Below, piece by piece: positions 22,535 to 33,949 of a stretch of 64,000 nt of DNA (the stretch's first letter is position 1; every line of letters begins with the position of its first letter). The position numbers were made by a program, and so were the translations under genes. The notes under the pieces were generated by a model. The model was given only the letters and a program-made list of their open reading frames with translations. It did no database searches and was not told where the DNA came from. Origin of the DNA: Watersipora subatra (taxonomy: Eukaryota > Bryozoa > Gymnolaemata > Cheilostomatida > Watersiporidae); assembly GCF_963576615.1 (NCBI RefSeq), contig NC_088714.1:40214572-40278571 (forward strand). The letters run 5' to 3'.

Positions 22535-22700
22535 ACCGTGAGCCGAGATGCCGTGAGTGGTTGATCTACCAGCAAACCGTGGTTTACCGAAATGAATATC
22601 GCAAGTTTGAATCTTGTTAGAAGTAATCTCTTTCCTAACTCGTAAGGATGGCTTTGGACACACAGACAGACACAGCTTTTATAGTAGCTAAGATTATGGG
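22535..22700 (+). mobile_element. tRNA-derived SINE
   Basis: A box-A-like word (gatgccgtgagtggttgatc) at about 22546 is followed about 50 bp later by a box-B-like word (agtttgaatctt). A conserved-looking tail, actcgtaaggatggctttgg then acacagacagacacagcttt, comes next. The order of tRNA head, core and tail ending in cttttatag fits invertebrate SINEs. It is too degenerate to be a working tRNA gene. Confidence 0.5.
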
Positions 22701-23244
22701 TGCTTTTAATTTATTTACTGGGACTGGGATGTGTGTGAGTTATTATAGTTGTGTCCCCCTTGAAGTAATCCGTTACTTGCCTAGAATTTCACAACTAAAC
22801 TATTTTCATAAAAACAAGTCAATTGTGCAGAATTTGGCTGTGTATGTATTATTATATTGCCTTAAATTGGGTAGAACAGCGATACTAAACCATGTAAATA
22901 CTTGTTGTGAAAAAACATAGAGATTCTTTTATAGAAGCCCTGGCCAATACTGACATTTTAATTGAAAACACGCTCTGTCAGTATGACCACATCAGTAGAC
23001 AGGGTGGCACACTCATGATTATAGAAAACCATGTCAAAGCCTGGATTTGATAAACCTCAAGTAATGATCAGTAAAAACAATGGCAGCTGCTAGGCTGTGT
23101 ACGTATGTGTGCGCACTTGCGTGTCAAATGTGTGTGTGCAATCGTCAACTCTTTCCGAACATGTGATTAATTTATACATAATATGAATATGATATTTGCT
23201 TGCTAATATACTTTATTTAGGGTCCAGGCAACATCAAAGCTGTA

Positions 23245-23480
23245 TGCTACCATTGCCTATAACTAAGCCAGAGACGATTTGAGATAGTTTCTTTCAGACT
23301 CCCTTAATAGTTTCTGTAATACCACTGATGTTAGCCGGATTTGTGTGTTACCATTGTCCATAATACATGTAGCCGAGCAAGAGACAATTTGAGTTAGTTT
23401 CTTCCAGACCCCTTTAATAGTTTCTGTAATACCACTGATGTTAGCTGTTTGTGTATTACCATTGTCTATTCATGTAGCCT
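23245..23480. repeat. Duplicated block of about 105-115 bp, two and a half copies
   Basis: The block with gagacgatttgagatagttt and aatagtttctgtaataccac at about 23270-23335 recurs at about 23385-23445, with flanking taccattgtcyat words a third time. It sits in the passenger segment. Confidence 0.85.
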
Positions 23481-23516
23481 AGTCTATACAATATAACTCC
23501 CCTCTGTTTATATCTT

Positions 23517-23938
23517 GGATTACGTGTATGTTACAATTTCCATAATTCATTTCTATATTATTTCCATTTCTATAAAATTTCCATAATTTCCATATTGTTT
23601 CCATTTCCATAATATTTCCATTTCCATAATTCATTTCCATATATTTTTCCATTTCCATAACATTTCCATAATTTATTTCCATTTCCATAACATTTCCATA
23701 ATTTATTTCCATTTCCATAACATTTCCATAATTTATTTCCATTTTCATAATTTATTTCCATATTATTTTCATTTCCATAATTCATTTCCATATTTTTTCC
23801 ATTTCCATAACATTTCCATAATTCATTTCCATTTCCATATTTCTAAAATAAAATTTCCATATCCATTTCCATAAAATTATGGAAATATTTATGTTTATGG
23901 AAAAGTAAACATTTCCATAATATGTTTAGCAATCCCTG
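23517..23938 (+). mobile_element. hAT MITE (right arm of the composite)
   Basis: It starts at ggattacgtgtatgttacaa, lacking the first three bases of the TIR, and ends in AATCCCTG at 23938. The body matches 21600-21960 but has more tttccat units. Minus-strand open frames made of MEMNYGN words are products of the repeat. Confidence 0.72.
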
Positions 23939-23946
23939 ATACATCG

Positions 23947-24568
23947 TGGTTTTAAGGAATGAATAGAAACGTCTTGAGTTGTAGAGTTTTTTTGTAAACT
24001 ATATTTTGTATATTAAACTTATTATTATAATATATTATTATACATCTATATATAAATACTCAGTTTTTTTCTTTTGGCACAATGATTGATTGTGAAAAAC
24101 TAGAATTACTCTTTAGGCAAATTTTTTGTTCTGCAGTTAGTATTAACTATGGAGTCCATCTGGTCACAGTATTAAACATGTTATGCTATTTAAATGTGTT
24201 TTGTGGTTTATTTTCATCAACAAAATTAGTTAAACAAAAGAAAAAAGCTGGAAAAGTGATGAAGCCCATAATACGCCATGGCATAGCTAGTCGAAATGAG
24301 AAATATAAAATGGCAACATGGATTAGATTGTCTACAACAACTCAGTAATGTAGCTGTCATAGAAAGCTTTGCATTGAGCCACAAGTTTATTAATAAGGTT
24401 GAAGTCAAAGCTAATAGATTCCACATGACTGTCTATAAAGCTACTATCACTGGAACACAAATAAACAAGGAAGTCACTTTTTCACTTCCCAACAAGCCAC
24501 CTGAATTTGTGTCTGATAAAAGTACTTGTGATTTTGCCTTAGCTTGATGTTGTTTTTCGCATCCAAAG
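23947..24568. other. Continuation of the dead transposon region
   Basis: After the composite insertion the sequence shows two + frames (24082-24348 and 24296-24547) with protein-like composition but no named motif. It lies between the DDE and YqaJ relics once the composite is removed. Confidence 0.3.
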
Positions 24569-24938
24569 CTAAAACCATGATTTTCTTGGTTTTACTAGAT
24601 CTATTATTTTAGCCACTGGCTGTGAAATAAAATCATCAACACTAGCACCTAACCACTTGTGAACACCGTGTTTCATCAAACCACGCTCCTCAACCTTAAA
24701 GCCTGTCAATGATTCATAGTATGATATTGCTGACTTCTCATGTTCTACCATGTTTTATAACTGGTATGTGCTGTAAATCTTCTATGTTCTGTTGCATTAT
24801 GGTGTCTATAGTGGGTTGTCTTGATGCTGTCTCTCGTAATGCAAAGATTTGTCCAACCAAACTTGCTGTAATCATGCCTCTTTTTGCCTCCATCCACAAC
24901 TTGTCTCCCTGTCTTCTGGTTTGTCTCTCCAATTCAAA
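24569..24938 (-). pseudogene. YqaJ-type nuclease domain, frameshifted
   Basis: Seen on the minus strand: first QGDKLWMEAKRGMITASLVGQIF, matching the helix that opens YqaJ exonucleases (W---R-GRITAS--G). After a frameshift at about 24745 comes HEKSAISYYESLTG followed by VHKWLGASVDDFI, matching the E--A---Y---TG and H-WLGASPDG blocks. The expected catalytic Asp region has DD in place of PDG. YqaJ/lambda-exonuclease-like domains process DNA ends and are the second gene of ISL2EU-type transposons. The downstream catalytic E-K motif was not found. Confidence 0.68.
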
Positions 24939-25477
24939 TCTGTCTCTACAACAATAACTCTACCCCGAACACACAAGGATGACACTACAGCAAAACAGAA
25001 AGCAAATATTATTTGGTGGATCTGATCTTTTCTATCAGTAACTTTGTATGTAGGTAAATTTAAAACCTACTGTTCAATCATCACTTTCTCAGTAAAAGAC
25101 TGCTTTCTCTGTCTTTATATTGTGCGGGATGTGTATCACACTGCTAGGAGTTGGTGTCATCTATCTGTGGAACTTCCACCATAATGTTCTGATCTAAATG
25201 GTATAAAAAATGTATGGTCATCTTGAAGCTCTTGTTTGACACATTCCATGGAGCATCTACATCATATGTTTGGAGGTATCGAGTGCGGGGGCGGAGTTGT
25301 GGAATGTTGAGTACATATAGGAGATAGTTGAAGAACATCATAGGCAAGCTGGTATCATTAAAGTAACTGGTGCCAAGTGGGGATGACACCCAATTTCATC
25401 ATCAGAAAACACCATACCTGGGTGGCAAACACATGTAATCTAATGTAAACACAGATAATATGGACTGACATGGATAC

Positions 25478-25807
25478 TTACACCTCACTATTTTCGTATC
25501 CATAGTGTCTCATTCTTGAACATTCCACAATCTTAGTCCAGAATCGATGGCCACCAGTCAGTCCCTTTAGTCTTGTACCAGTCATCGGCTCAGCATCCTC
25601 GTGTAAGCATGAATACTGCAGCCTTTTCTTAGCACGCTGCACCTGTCGTGTTGCTGCAGCGGGATCGTCTGGATCATAGTCCACCGTCAGAGGTGCTAAG
25701 TCAGAAAAAGGGGCAACAGCTGAAACTGGTGTTGAATTACCTCGACCCCACTGCCTAGGCTGGAAAGTACAAGCAAGACCCTCAATTATTACCTTTAGGC
25801 CAGACAT
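25478..25807 (-). pseudogene. Possible N-terminal part of the YqaJ-type protein
   Basis: A minus-strand frame of 109 codons has C-FQPRQWGRGNSTPVSAV followed by an acidic spacer and then a basic stretch. In YqaJ-containing animal transposon proteins a short C--QW--PR segment stands between the SWIM-like finger and the nuclease, so the order and strand would fit the fragment at 24.6-24.9 kb. The link is by position and weak pattern only. Confidence 0.3.
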
Positions 25808-27114
25808 TAGATGATCAACAAGAGCATCTATAATAAAGCCGTTGCATGTTTACATTTCCCTTTGCCGGCAGCACAAGTACAATTACTGACTAACACCTGA
25901 GCTTTGTCAAGTTTCACGAAAGCCGTTTATAAATAAATAAATATCGCTGTTTTTCCATGCTTGGTGATACCCTCCCTTTACAATAAAAGAAATCGGCATC
26001 TTTAGCGAGAAGCATATTTTCTACTTGGTCATGCTTAAAAATATTGTAGCCTTGTTTAAGGTGTTCATCGCAGGCTTTGTATTTGAGCAAAATATTGTGA
26101 GTATACGATGGCCATTCACTGAGAGAGTCAGTCTAAGTAAGTGATGACAATGAATCGTTTGAAAAACTTGATAAATGTGGAAGTGTAGCAGCATCATCTT
26201 CTTAACTGCCAGTCACAGCACTGGTACAGTGACATTTGAGAGAATGTCTGTGACACCTGTCTACCAGTTGGTTCTTTTTTCCAGTGGTAGCCAGCTTGTA
26301 GACAGAACAATATCTCTTCAAGTTTCCCAACCATCAAATCTCTTCAACTTCAACAACTGTCCACTTCTTATCACTAAACGGGTTACTCCCAGTGTTGCTG
26401 TCATCTAATAAAATAATCATGATGAAAACATCCTGTGAAGACTCTTTATACAATTAACTGATGTTATTACTTGCTGTAGTAATGACTCTTAATAATTTTA
26501 TTATTTTTATGATCTATTAAATATTAATTAATTAATATTTAATATGAATATATTATATATATATAATATTAATAGTAAATAATTGTGAGGATAAATGAAC
26601 CAAGTATGATAAAAAAGGCTTCGATACTTTGTCATGATTTAACAAAAGATCAATAAGATAGGTTTATATCAAAGGGGTAACTAAACTAACTTAGTTGGCT
26701 AAGCTAGCCAGTTCAGTTACTTTTTCTTTAATGTGATTATCACCCATTATTTCGATATAAATCACTCACCTGCCATCATAGAGCTAAATAAAAGCTGTTT
26801 CATCATGATCTTAGCATACACAAAACCTGCCTAACTACTTGTCATAGACAGAGAGATAAGGTTTATATCTATGGTCTTAGATTACTGATGTTTCATCATA
26901 ACCATGCCTGTGTCATTGGCTTGTCAAGTCTGGGGAAAATATTAATCCCCGAATGCTAATTGGTCAATCTTGTATTTCATCATCCTTATTAATTAGTGTC
27001 TCATTACTGTAATGGTTAGATCACTTGTTACTCAAATAAACTACGAGATGCATGTAAAACTCGGACACTACTTATTTACGAGAATAACAAAACATAAAAC
27101 TAGCATAAAATACA
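25808..27114. other. No recognised gene, one AT palindrome
   Basis: A palindrome, tattaaatattaatt and its complement, stands at about 26515-26545, followed by an AT run to 26575. An open frame at 26175-26408 has no motif. The region could hold the 5' end of the YqaJ-type gene on the minus strand, but stop codons break every reading I tried. Confidence 0.35.
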
Positions 27115-27122
27115 CCGTACAC

Positions 27123-28247
27123 TAGAGGTGGAACGAGACACGAGACGTCTCGAGTATCGACCTGTCTCGTCTCGTATCGGTCTCGTCTCGAGTTAACTAT
27201 TGCCAAACTCGAGACAGGAAGTAGAACTAAAGCGCCTGCGCACGGTTGTTAAAACATGGCTTCTTGCGATAGCAACAACTCCATATATTGTAATGGATTG
27301 CGGGCAACTGCCTTTAAAGTTATACCCGGTCCGTTACTACCTGTTGCTACTGATTATGTTGGCCACTGAGTCTAATCATGTAGTCCGGACAACGGCCCTG
27401 TTATTTTTTAGTTCGGTTCTGTGTCGTTAAAACAGATTCTGGTCGTATCTAATTACTCTTCGGATAATCCAATTTAATAAATAAGACTTTTGCGGGTAAA
27501 ATGTCTGTATTTTATCGTATCGTGTCTAAACACCAACTGCCCTTCATAAAATTCGGGCCTCTTTTACGTATATACTACCAATCGCGGGTAAAACTTGCCC
27601 GGACACGGAGAAACGAACGAAAGGCTGTGTCGACCATAGTCCGTGCTCGGTTAACAATGACGTTTTGTTAGCTCAATGTAAGAATATACATGTATACAGT
27701 AATTAATATAATTTCATGAGTACAATTTAAATATAATTCACATACTACAGCTAATACACAAAGCAAACTTTAATGAAACGATAAGAATGAAAGTGTTATC
27801 GTGTGTTCTTTTAGTTGCGGTATTTCTTTGTAGAGTGACGGCTATCGGTTTCATTACACATTACATTAAAAAGTAAGAACTATTCAATAGATGGTAAAAA
27901 TATACATGTACAAAGCAATATGTTTATAATAATTATGATCAATCAAGCTCAAAATTCTTAGAATATATAACTTCGGTATTTTAGAGCTGTTTGTGTCACT
28001 TTTGTTTACAAAAACTACATGCATATCACTATTAAAATGTTGTATTTAAATCGTTTACACCAGGTGAAAATTCAATTTAAAAAGAGTTTTATTACTTTTA
28101 TATATACCAAGTAGCTAGTACTTGTGTAGTAAAATCATCACCAAATGCTCATTATTTTACTGTCTCGTGTCTCGAGTCTCGAATTTTTACAAGACAGTGT
28201 CTCGAGTCTCGTCTCGAGCTTAAAAAACCTGTCTCGTTCCACCTCTA
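27123..28247. mobile_element. hAT transposon, 1125 bp, non-autonomous
   Basis: Ends TAGAGGTGGAACGAGACA on the left and TAGAGGTGGAACGAGACA on the opposite strand of the right end agree for 18 bases. The 8-mer CCGTACAC flanks both (27115-27122 and 28248-28255), a perfect hAT-type duplication. Both subterminal regions are packed with gtctcgag/ctcgagac words (about 27145-27200 and 28160-28225), likely transposase binding sites by analogy with other hAT elements. No transposase frame survives; the open frame at 27200-27430 has no motif. Confidence 0.85.
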
Positions 28248-28339
28248 CCGTACACCTACATTATCGTGCTCGCCACACGTGATTACTCACAGCCCCGGAA
28301 GCGCTCTTGCGATAATTTAGTAAACAAAAGACTAACTGT

Positions 28340-28385
28340 TACTACCATAGATATATATATACCTATGGTATATATATCTATGGTT
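28340..28385. repeat. AT-rich palindrome
   Basis: accatagatatatatat and its complement face each other around tacctatggta. No element ends or duplication were assigned. Confidence 0.8.
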
Positions 28386-30416
28386 GCTACCGTATATAAG
28401 ATACGTGATTGCCTTAGTTTGCGGGTGTCTTACGTGTATACTATGTGACATAAGATGTTGTAATAATGGCCTATCTTGCTAAATCTACCACATTTGCATA
28501 TCTCCTCTAGTAGAATAAGGTCATTATAAACTTTCAAAGCTGGCCAAAGCTAGTCGCGTGGCTAATGCCGATACGAGGGGTAATCTAAAAGCGCTCACAT
28601 TTGATAGTCTAGTCGTAGTCTCGCAGCATCTCGCTCCCGCAGCATAACTGTGTATTCGTCACCGGGTAACCCCTTTGTATCCCTATTGAATCAATATCGC
28701 GATAGCGGGTTGAAAAAGTTTATTTAGTAGCTTGAGTTTGCGATAGCTATTGCGGCGCTGTTTAGGACAAGCTTGAAACGTGTGATGAATATGAGGATTT
28801 CAGGCTTGAAAAACGGAAAAGTCCCAGCAGTTTCAATTTGTTTAAACCGGTACATAGGCGTTTTACAGCTGGGATCTGGAATCTACAGTTGGGATCAAGG
28901 AAATTCAAACGTTATCGAAGAGCTGCAAACCAAACACGTATTTAAGGTTAAATTTTATTAGTATATACTGAAATAGTTTACTAGCTATATTTGATTAACA
29001 GTTTCTGATTGTGCTGCTTCGAGACGCACGAGAAGCTTGTGCGTCTCTTGAGTCGTTAGGGGGATACAAATGAGATTTATTCGCGCCGAAAAACTTTGAT
29101 TGAATTCCTGGTGAAAGGAGCCGTGGCCAGTATTGTTTAACTTTGAATGCAATAATGTATCTTAATAACTGGCGATAAAAATATTTTACAAATAAAATTC
29201 AATGCAGCAAAAATTTTATCTCAGTGTTTAATTTTACATTGTATCTGGCTTTTGAGCTGAATGGCATAGTCTGGTGACGTTTTAATAGATTCAAAGTACA
29301 TGTATCATACTAGTGTAATGAAATTTGCTGGCCTTCACTCGGGCACGATCTAGAGTGCAATGAGTGCTGCATAAAATGCAAGAGAAGTGAGAATGTTTTC
29401 TTTCGTTTTATTCAAAGAAATTCCCATTAGTGGTGTGATACTATGTAGTAGTGTTTGAACAACTCTCACCTCTAGTTGTGAGTCGTTGAGCAGTCTAGGA
29501 TAAACACTTGCTGATTTGCCATCCGTTCAGTTGCTCTCCCCTCTATTCAATGGCATTTGGGTCTATCCATAAATAACTGGATTTTTTGGCAAAATTTCAA
29601 AACAGTTATTTCATTAAAATAATGCTTCACATATGAAGTATGCATACTAAACCCTAAAATAGAAAATAATTGTGGGGGTAGTGCTCCTCTATCATGTTTT
29701 AATAGTTTGCTAAATTTAGTGTATACGCACAAAATACTTTATAGCCATAATGGTAAGATAGAGATGCTTGTACATGGTATGCATATTAATCTGAACACAA
29801 ATATCTATTTGTAATGGATTTCACAATGGCTTTGCTGCCCGTTAATGCATAAATTGGCATTGTGTGCACTGATCTATTGCTGTGGGGTTCTTTTATAAGT
29901 TGCCATGTTTTGAGTAACAATGGTGACAGGAAACATCAATATAAGTTTCTGCTACGCTTGTATTATTTGTTCAAAATTAGTAGTAATTTGTTTTCAACGC
30001 TAACTTTATACGCTGTACCTTCAACTAATTTCAGTTTTGCTCAAAGTTGCACATATTTTGGAAATTTGCGTCACCGCTGTTACACTGTCACCGTTGTTAC
30101 ACCCCTCAACTCATATGATTATAGAATTAATTTGGGTGAATTTCACATTTAACAGTAATTTGTGGTGTTGTTGATGTTCTCATGTATGAGTTACTCATTA
30201 TATTGTAAATTTAAGCCATTGCGGAAAGTTAACAAGCTTCTTCTAGCAAGTTAGCAAAAGGTTGCTACCTTGCAAATGTATTACTAAGACTTGCGACTCC
30301 GATACTGAGAATGGTTCAACATTTAATCAAATCTACTCATGGGAGTAACTTGTAACAAGTGCTTTAAACAGAATACTATTAGGTGGAAAGTCTGCTGGTC
30401 ATTTCTGCTTTCAACA
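28386..30416. other. About 2 kb without a supported gene
   Basis: An open frame at 28773-28961 is preceded by gatttcag and followed by gttaaa and has a protein-like middle, but nothing joins to it. An open frame at 29862-30152 has no motif. No repeat array or transposon end was seen. Confidence 0.4.
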
Positions 30417-31195
30417 TGGGTAAGACAACATCAGCAGAGCAGATGCGTAAATATCGTAACAAAATACGCCAATGTTCAAAACAATAGACTCGATATTTGA
30501 CTGCCCAAGCTAGTCAGAATCAAAAGAGTAGAACAAAAAGAAAAGCTCAACTTACAGAAGATCAATTGAAGGAAACTCGAGAAAAAGCAAGAATTAGAGT
30601 TTAGCAATACAGAGATCGGGAACACACTTTTGAAAGTAAAATTACCAGGTATGTACATTCATTTTTTTTCTCAAAAAACTTAATGCTTTACTACATCTGC
30701 GTACATTATGGATGTTTTAAGTTATATTTCAAGTATTTTGTAAAAAAAATGTTATTAAAGTTTAAATTCATTTTTTGTAGCCACCACTTCCCAATTTGGC
30801 AACCCAAAATCTGAAGATAAGGCTGTAAAAAGATTGATTGAGCACTTCTAAACAGCTCAAGCAAAGGTCGCCAGACTGTCCATAAACTAGCGATGACAGT
30901 TGGACTATCATTGTCGGAAGATGGCATTAGAGATGAGAAAAGATAAAATAAAACAAAGAAATAGAAAAATAAAAGTATGCCATTGAAAAGTTTTAACTTT
31001 TACTTTGGATCCTGATGACCATGCAATTAGGGATCCAGAAAGTGAGTGCAATTCCGAACCCATCAAACAACTAGCAAGCACATTGAAAGAAGGTGATTTT
31101 GTGCTAACATTGCTGCCTGGAAACAAAACTTTTAGGCATTATGTAGGAGTGGTAAAAAGTGTAGATGCCCTCGAAGCTGAAGTGCTTTTTTTTTA
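30417..31195 (+). pseudogene. Degenerate two-part ORF with basic N-terminus
   Basis: An ATG at 30417 begins MGKTTSAEQMRKYRNKIRQ, a basic start found in several repetitive invertebrate proteins. It is broken by TAG at about 30487 and again at about 30603, with a Lys/Arg/Gln-rich helix-like stretch between. At 31005-31195 a second frame has PIKQLASTLKEGDFVLTL and then FRHYVGVVKSV, the kind of SH3-like GDFV-----YVG module that ends the same proteins (pattern memory). Both parts run in the same direction about 0.35 kb apart. I read this as a dead copy of a repetitive gene or transposon gene of unknown type. Confidence 0.35.
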
Positions 31196-32294
31196 AAGAG
31201 TTAAGCCAAAAAACACTTTTGTTGTTAATACAAAAATATAGCATGAGTAGAAGTTCATCACAAGTCACTGACTTGTTCTACTCTCTTTAAAAGTACTGTT
31301 TTACAGAAGATTTTGAGCATGCAGAATTATCTAAAACATTTTGTTAGTACATTCTCGCAATTACATGATCAATATTCATTTTTTCATCTTACATTATTTA
31401 AGCTTAATCATGTTTGTCAAGTATTATTACTATTATATTATTATACTTTATACTTTGAAACCAATAAAAAACATTTCAAGTTAAGGCTTGTCTATTTATA
31501 TTGTAATCATTAGCTTTAATACCATTATTGATCTCATTGCAGTGAACTTAAATACTGTTAAGTTTACAGAATATAAGAAGCGTAACAATGGTGACAATTG
31601 GATGTAACAGCGGTGACATGTTTACAAGCAGGTAGTTCACCACCATCTAATATCTGTATAAATTTTAGTCCATATGTCAGCTTCTTTCAAATAAGACAAA
31701 TAAGTTTTTATAATTGTGCTTCCCACCAAATCAGAGAGTTTTAAGGATAAGCAACTAGCTCTTCAAAATGCATATTTTTCTGATGTAACGCGGAGTGACA
31801 CACTAACTAAAATATTTCTCAGTGAAAATTAACTTTAGAGTAACATATTATACATCATTCGAAAGAGCTTGTTGAGCTCTATAAGAATATCTGATTTAAA
31901 ATCATCTTAAATGCTATACCAATATTTCATAAATAAATTTCTGCTCTAATTGTAACAATGGTGATAATGGATAGACCCATTTACACTATGATCTCTTTCT
32001 GACGATGACCTTGCCATACTATTACACCTCTCTTCCAAACACATATACTCCCGACAGGCACTATCAAACCATCAAACTAAAAGCACTAAGGAAATTCCAT
32101 ATAGAAAATGTAGCCTACTTATCTCTAAAATAAAAATTGTCGGTGAAACATAAGAAAATGGGAAAGCGAGACACGAACAACAAAAGGTGTAAAGTGAGGA
32201 CATAAAATGCATTACTGAAGAGGTGCTCGGACCGTACAATATTTTTTTATGTGAGGCGCAAAGCCCTCAAAATTGGTTTGAAATACCTACCGCA
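31196..32294. other. No supported feature
   Basis: The words gtaacaatggtga and gtaacagcggtgaca recur (31584-31620 and 31951-31970), hinting at an old repeat, also near 30080. No gene seen. Confidence 0.4.
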
Positions 32295-32345
32295 GCCACC
32301 CTCCAGAAATAAAAACCCTTGGTTTTTATTTCTGGAGTGTGGTTG
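32295..32345. repeat. Near-perfect hairpin
   Basis: ctccagaaataaaaaccc and its complement ggtttttatttctggag are separated by only two bases. Weaker pairing (gcagccaccc with gtgtggttgc) extends the stem. It may be a tiny hairpin MITE. Confidence 0.85.
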
Positions 32346-32394
32346 CGATAGGGTGTAGACTGTCTGTAAGCGTTCAGTCCTTAAAGGTTGACTT

Positions 32395-33299
32395 GCGACG
32401 AAATTCGCATTACAGATATTTGGTATCAAAAGGGCCACCAAGTCTTACTCTGCTGTGTTGTAGGTGCAAAATATGTGTAAATGTGATTACAAGCTTTTAA
32501 AAGCTCAAAAATGAACAGTTAATCACAGCCATCACGAAAATGCCGTAGGTTGGAATCCCTTTTCAAAATGGCCCAAATGGGACGTAGTTGAATACGATGT
32601 GCTTCTGTTTTCACTTTCATGCTACCTCATTAGACAAAATATTTTTACAAATATACTTCACGCATTCAATAAAGCCATGTCTATTGTCCTTACGCGTCTT
32701 TTTTATCTTCATTGTAATTCTGTCACTTTGAGCACTGATATCTCAAAACTTAGCTTGAAAATTAGTTTAATTTTTGTAACTTTATCTAGAAGGAGTGCAT
32801 ATCATCCTTGGATAAACATAAGGAGCCTGTTGGTCACCTAGTGATAGTCAAAAATGCCGCATAAATTGTTTGCACCATTCGGCAAGATATATGGGTCACA
32901 TAATCAGATTACGACTAGATGATTAGACCAAGCTGAAACGAAACATTAAAGTAGCGAGAATCTATATTTGATACAGGCTTTCCAGTAGAACCTGAAGTGT
33001 TTTTCATATACTAGTGCTACGGGGCGTTTTATATTGAGCCTTTTATTGCCTTTTCAATTCACGTGAGAATATCACGTATCGAAACAATAACCACATCAAG
33101 TTGATTACATCATCGAAATAAAGAGATTGTTAACCTCCGGCGTTTTTGTGATGGCTGCGAATAGCTGTTTGTTTTTTTAGCTTTTAGGAGATTTTAATCA
33201 CATTTCCACAGATTTTGCACCTACAACACAGCGGATTAAGACATGGTGAACCTTTTGATACCAAATAACTCTGATGTGAATTTTATTGCAATTCAACTT
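32395..33299. mobile_element. TTAA-flanked long-TIR element family C, copy 1
   Basis: The left end is AGGTTGACTTGCGACG after TTAA (32391-32394). The right end is the diverged complement followed by TTAA (33300-33303). The arms stay alike for about 150 bp through the landmarks tatttggtatcaaaag and cttactctgctgtgttgtag. No coding capacity. Further copies are at 36259-37134 and 38851-39075. Confidence 0.78.
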
Positions 33300-33303
33300 T
33301 TAA

Positions 33304-33949
33304 AGACATTGACTTTTGCATCACCAGAAGATGGCCTCTACAATGTTTGGTGCCGGCAATATATGGGCATTATTAAATTCAAACATTCTGCGGTTTTCTA
33401 TCACTACATGTTCTTTAATCTTCTCATTCCACTCGGGGTAGAAAGCTGACATAATAAGACGACTAGCTGTCAGGTTGTTGTATTTTTTAAACTCCATGGA
33501 GAATATTGTACATGGTATTGGCTTAAGGTTCAGGAAGTTTACTACATTATAGAAAGGTTAAAAGATTTGCTCGACAGATAGCATATTGATAGCTTTAAAA
33601 GCCACTTCCTTTCTAGACTGGTGTTTAGGGGGGAACTTCAATGGCCCAATTATGATGAATATGTGTTTCCCCCTCCCCGCAGACTTTTTCGATAGAAGAC
33701 TATTTATTTAGATGCCTGCCACCAATTAAGCTCTTTCATGGATACACTGTTAATATTAGGGATGTTATTAATAGAAATACCCAAAACCACAGCCATCTCT
33801 AACAGAAATTTTAAATGCACAGAAATAAATATTCCTACTGATTAGTAAAAGTATCAAAAATGACTGCTACCGTTACAAATCTGGTCTATGGGAAAGGTTT
33901 ACTTGTTCACCCAGCTCTAGTTTAATAGGAAATTGTTGTCATTTTTGTC
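33304..33949. other. No supported feature
   Basis: Between the family C element and the end of the gypsy relic. No LTR end could be fixed here. Confidence 0.35.

Larger units (their letters stand above)
21596..23938. mobile_element. Composite hAT insertion, 2343 bp, with 8-bp duplication
   Basis: The outer ends are CAGGGATTACG at 21596 and, on the other strand, CAGGGATTGC at 23938. The 8-mer ATACATCG stands directly outside both ends (21588-21595 and 23939-23946). CAGGG ends and 8-bp duplications are hAT traits. The left 365 bp and the right 420 bp are two copies of one MITE, and about 1.56 kb of unrelated DNA lies between them. Both sides of the insertion are relics of the same transposase/nuclease region. 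Confidence 0.78.

Noticed and set aside
28773-28961. 62-codon + frame with a protein-like middle
   Set aside because: No recognised motif and no in-phase neighbour; chance cannot be excluded.
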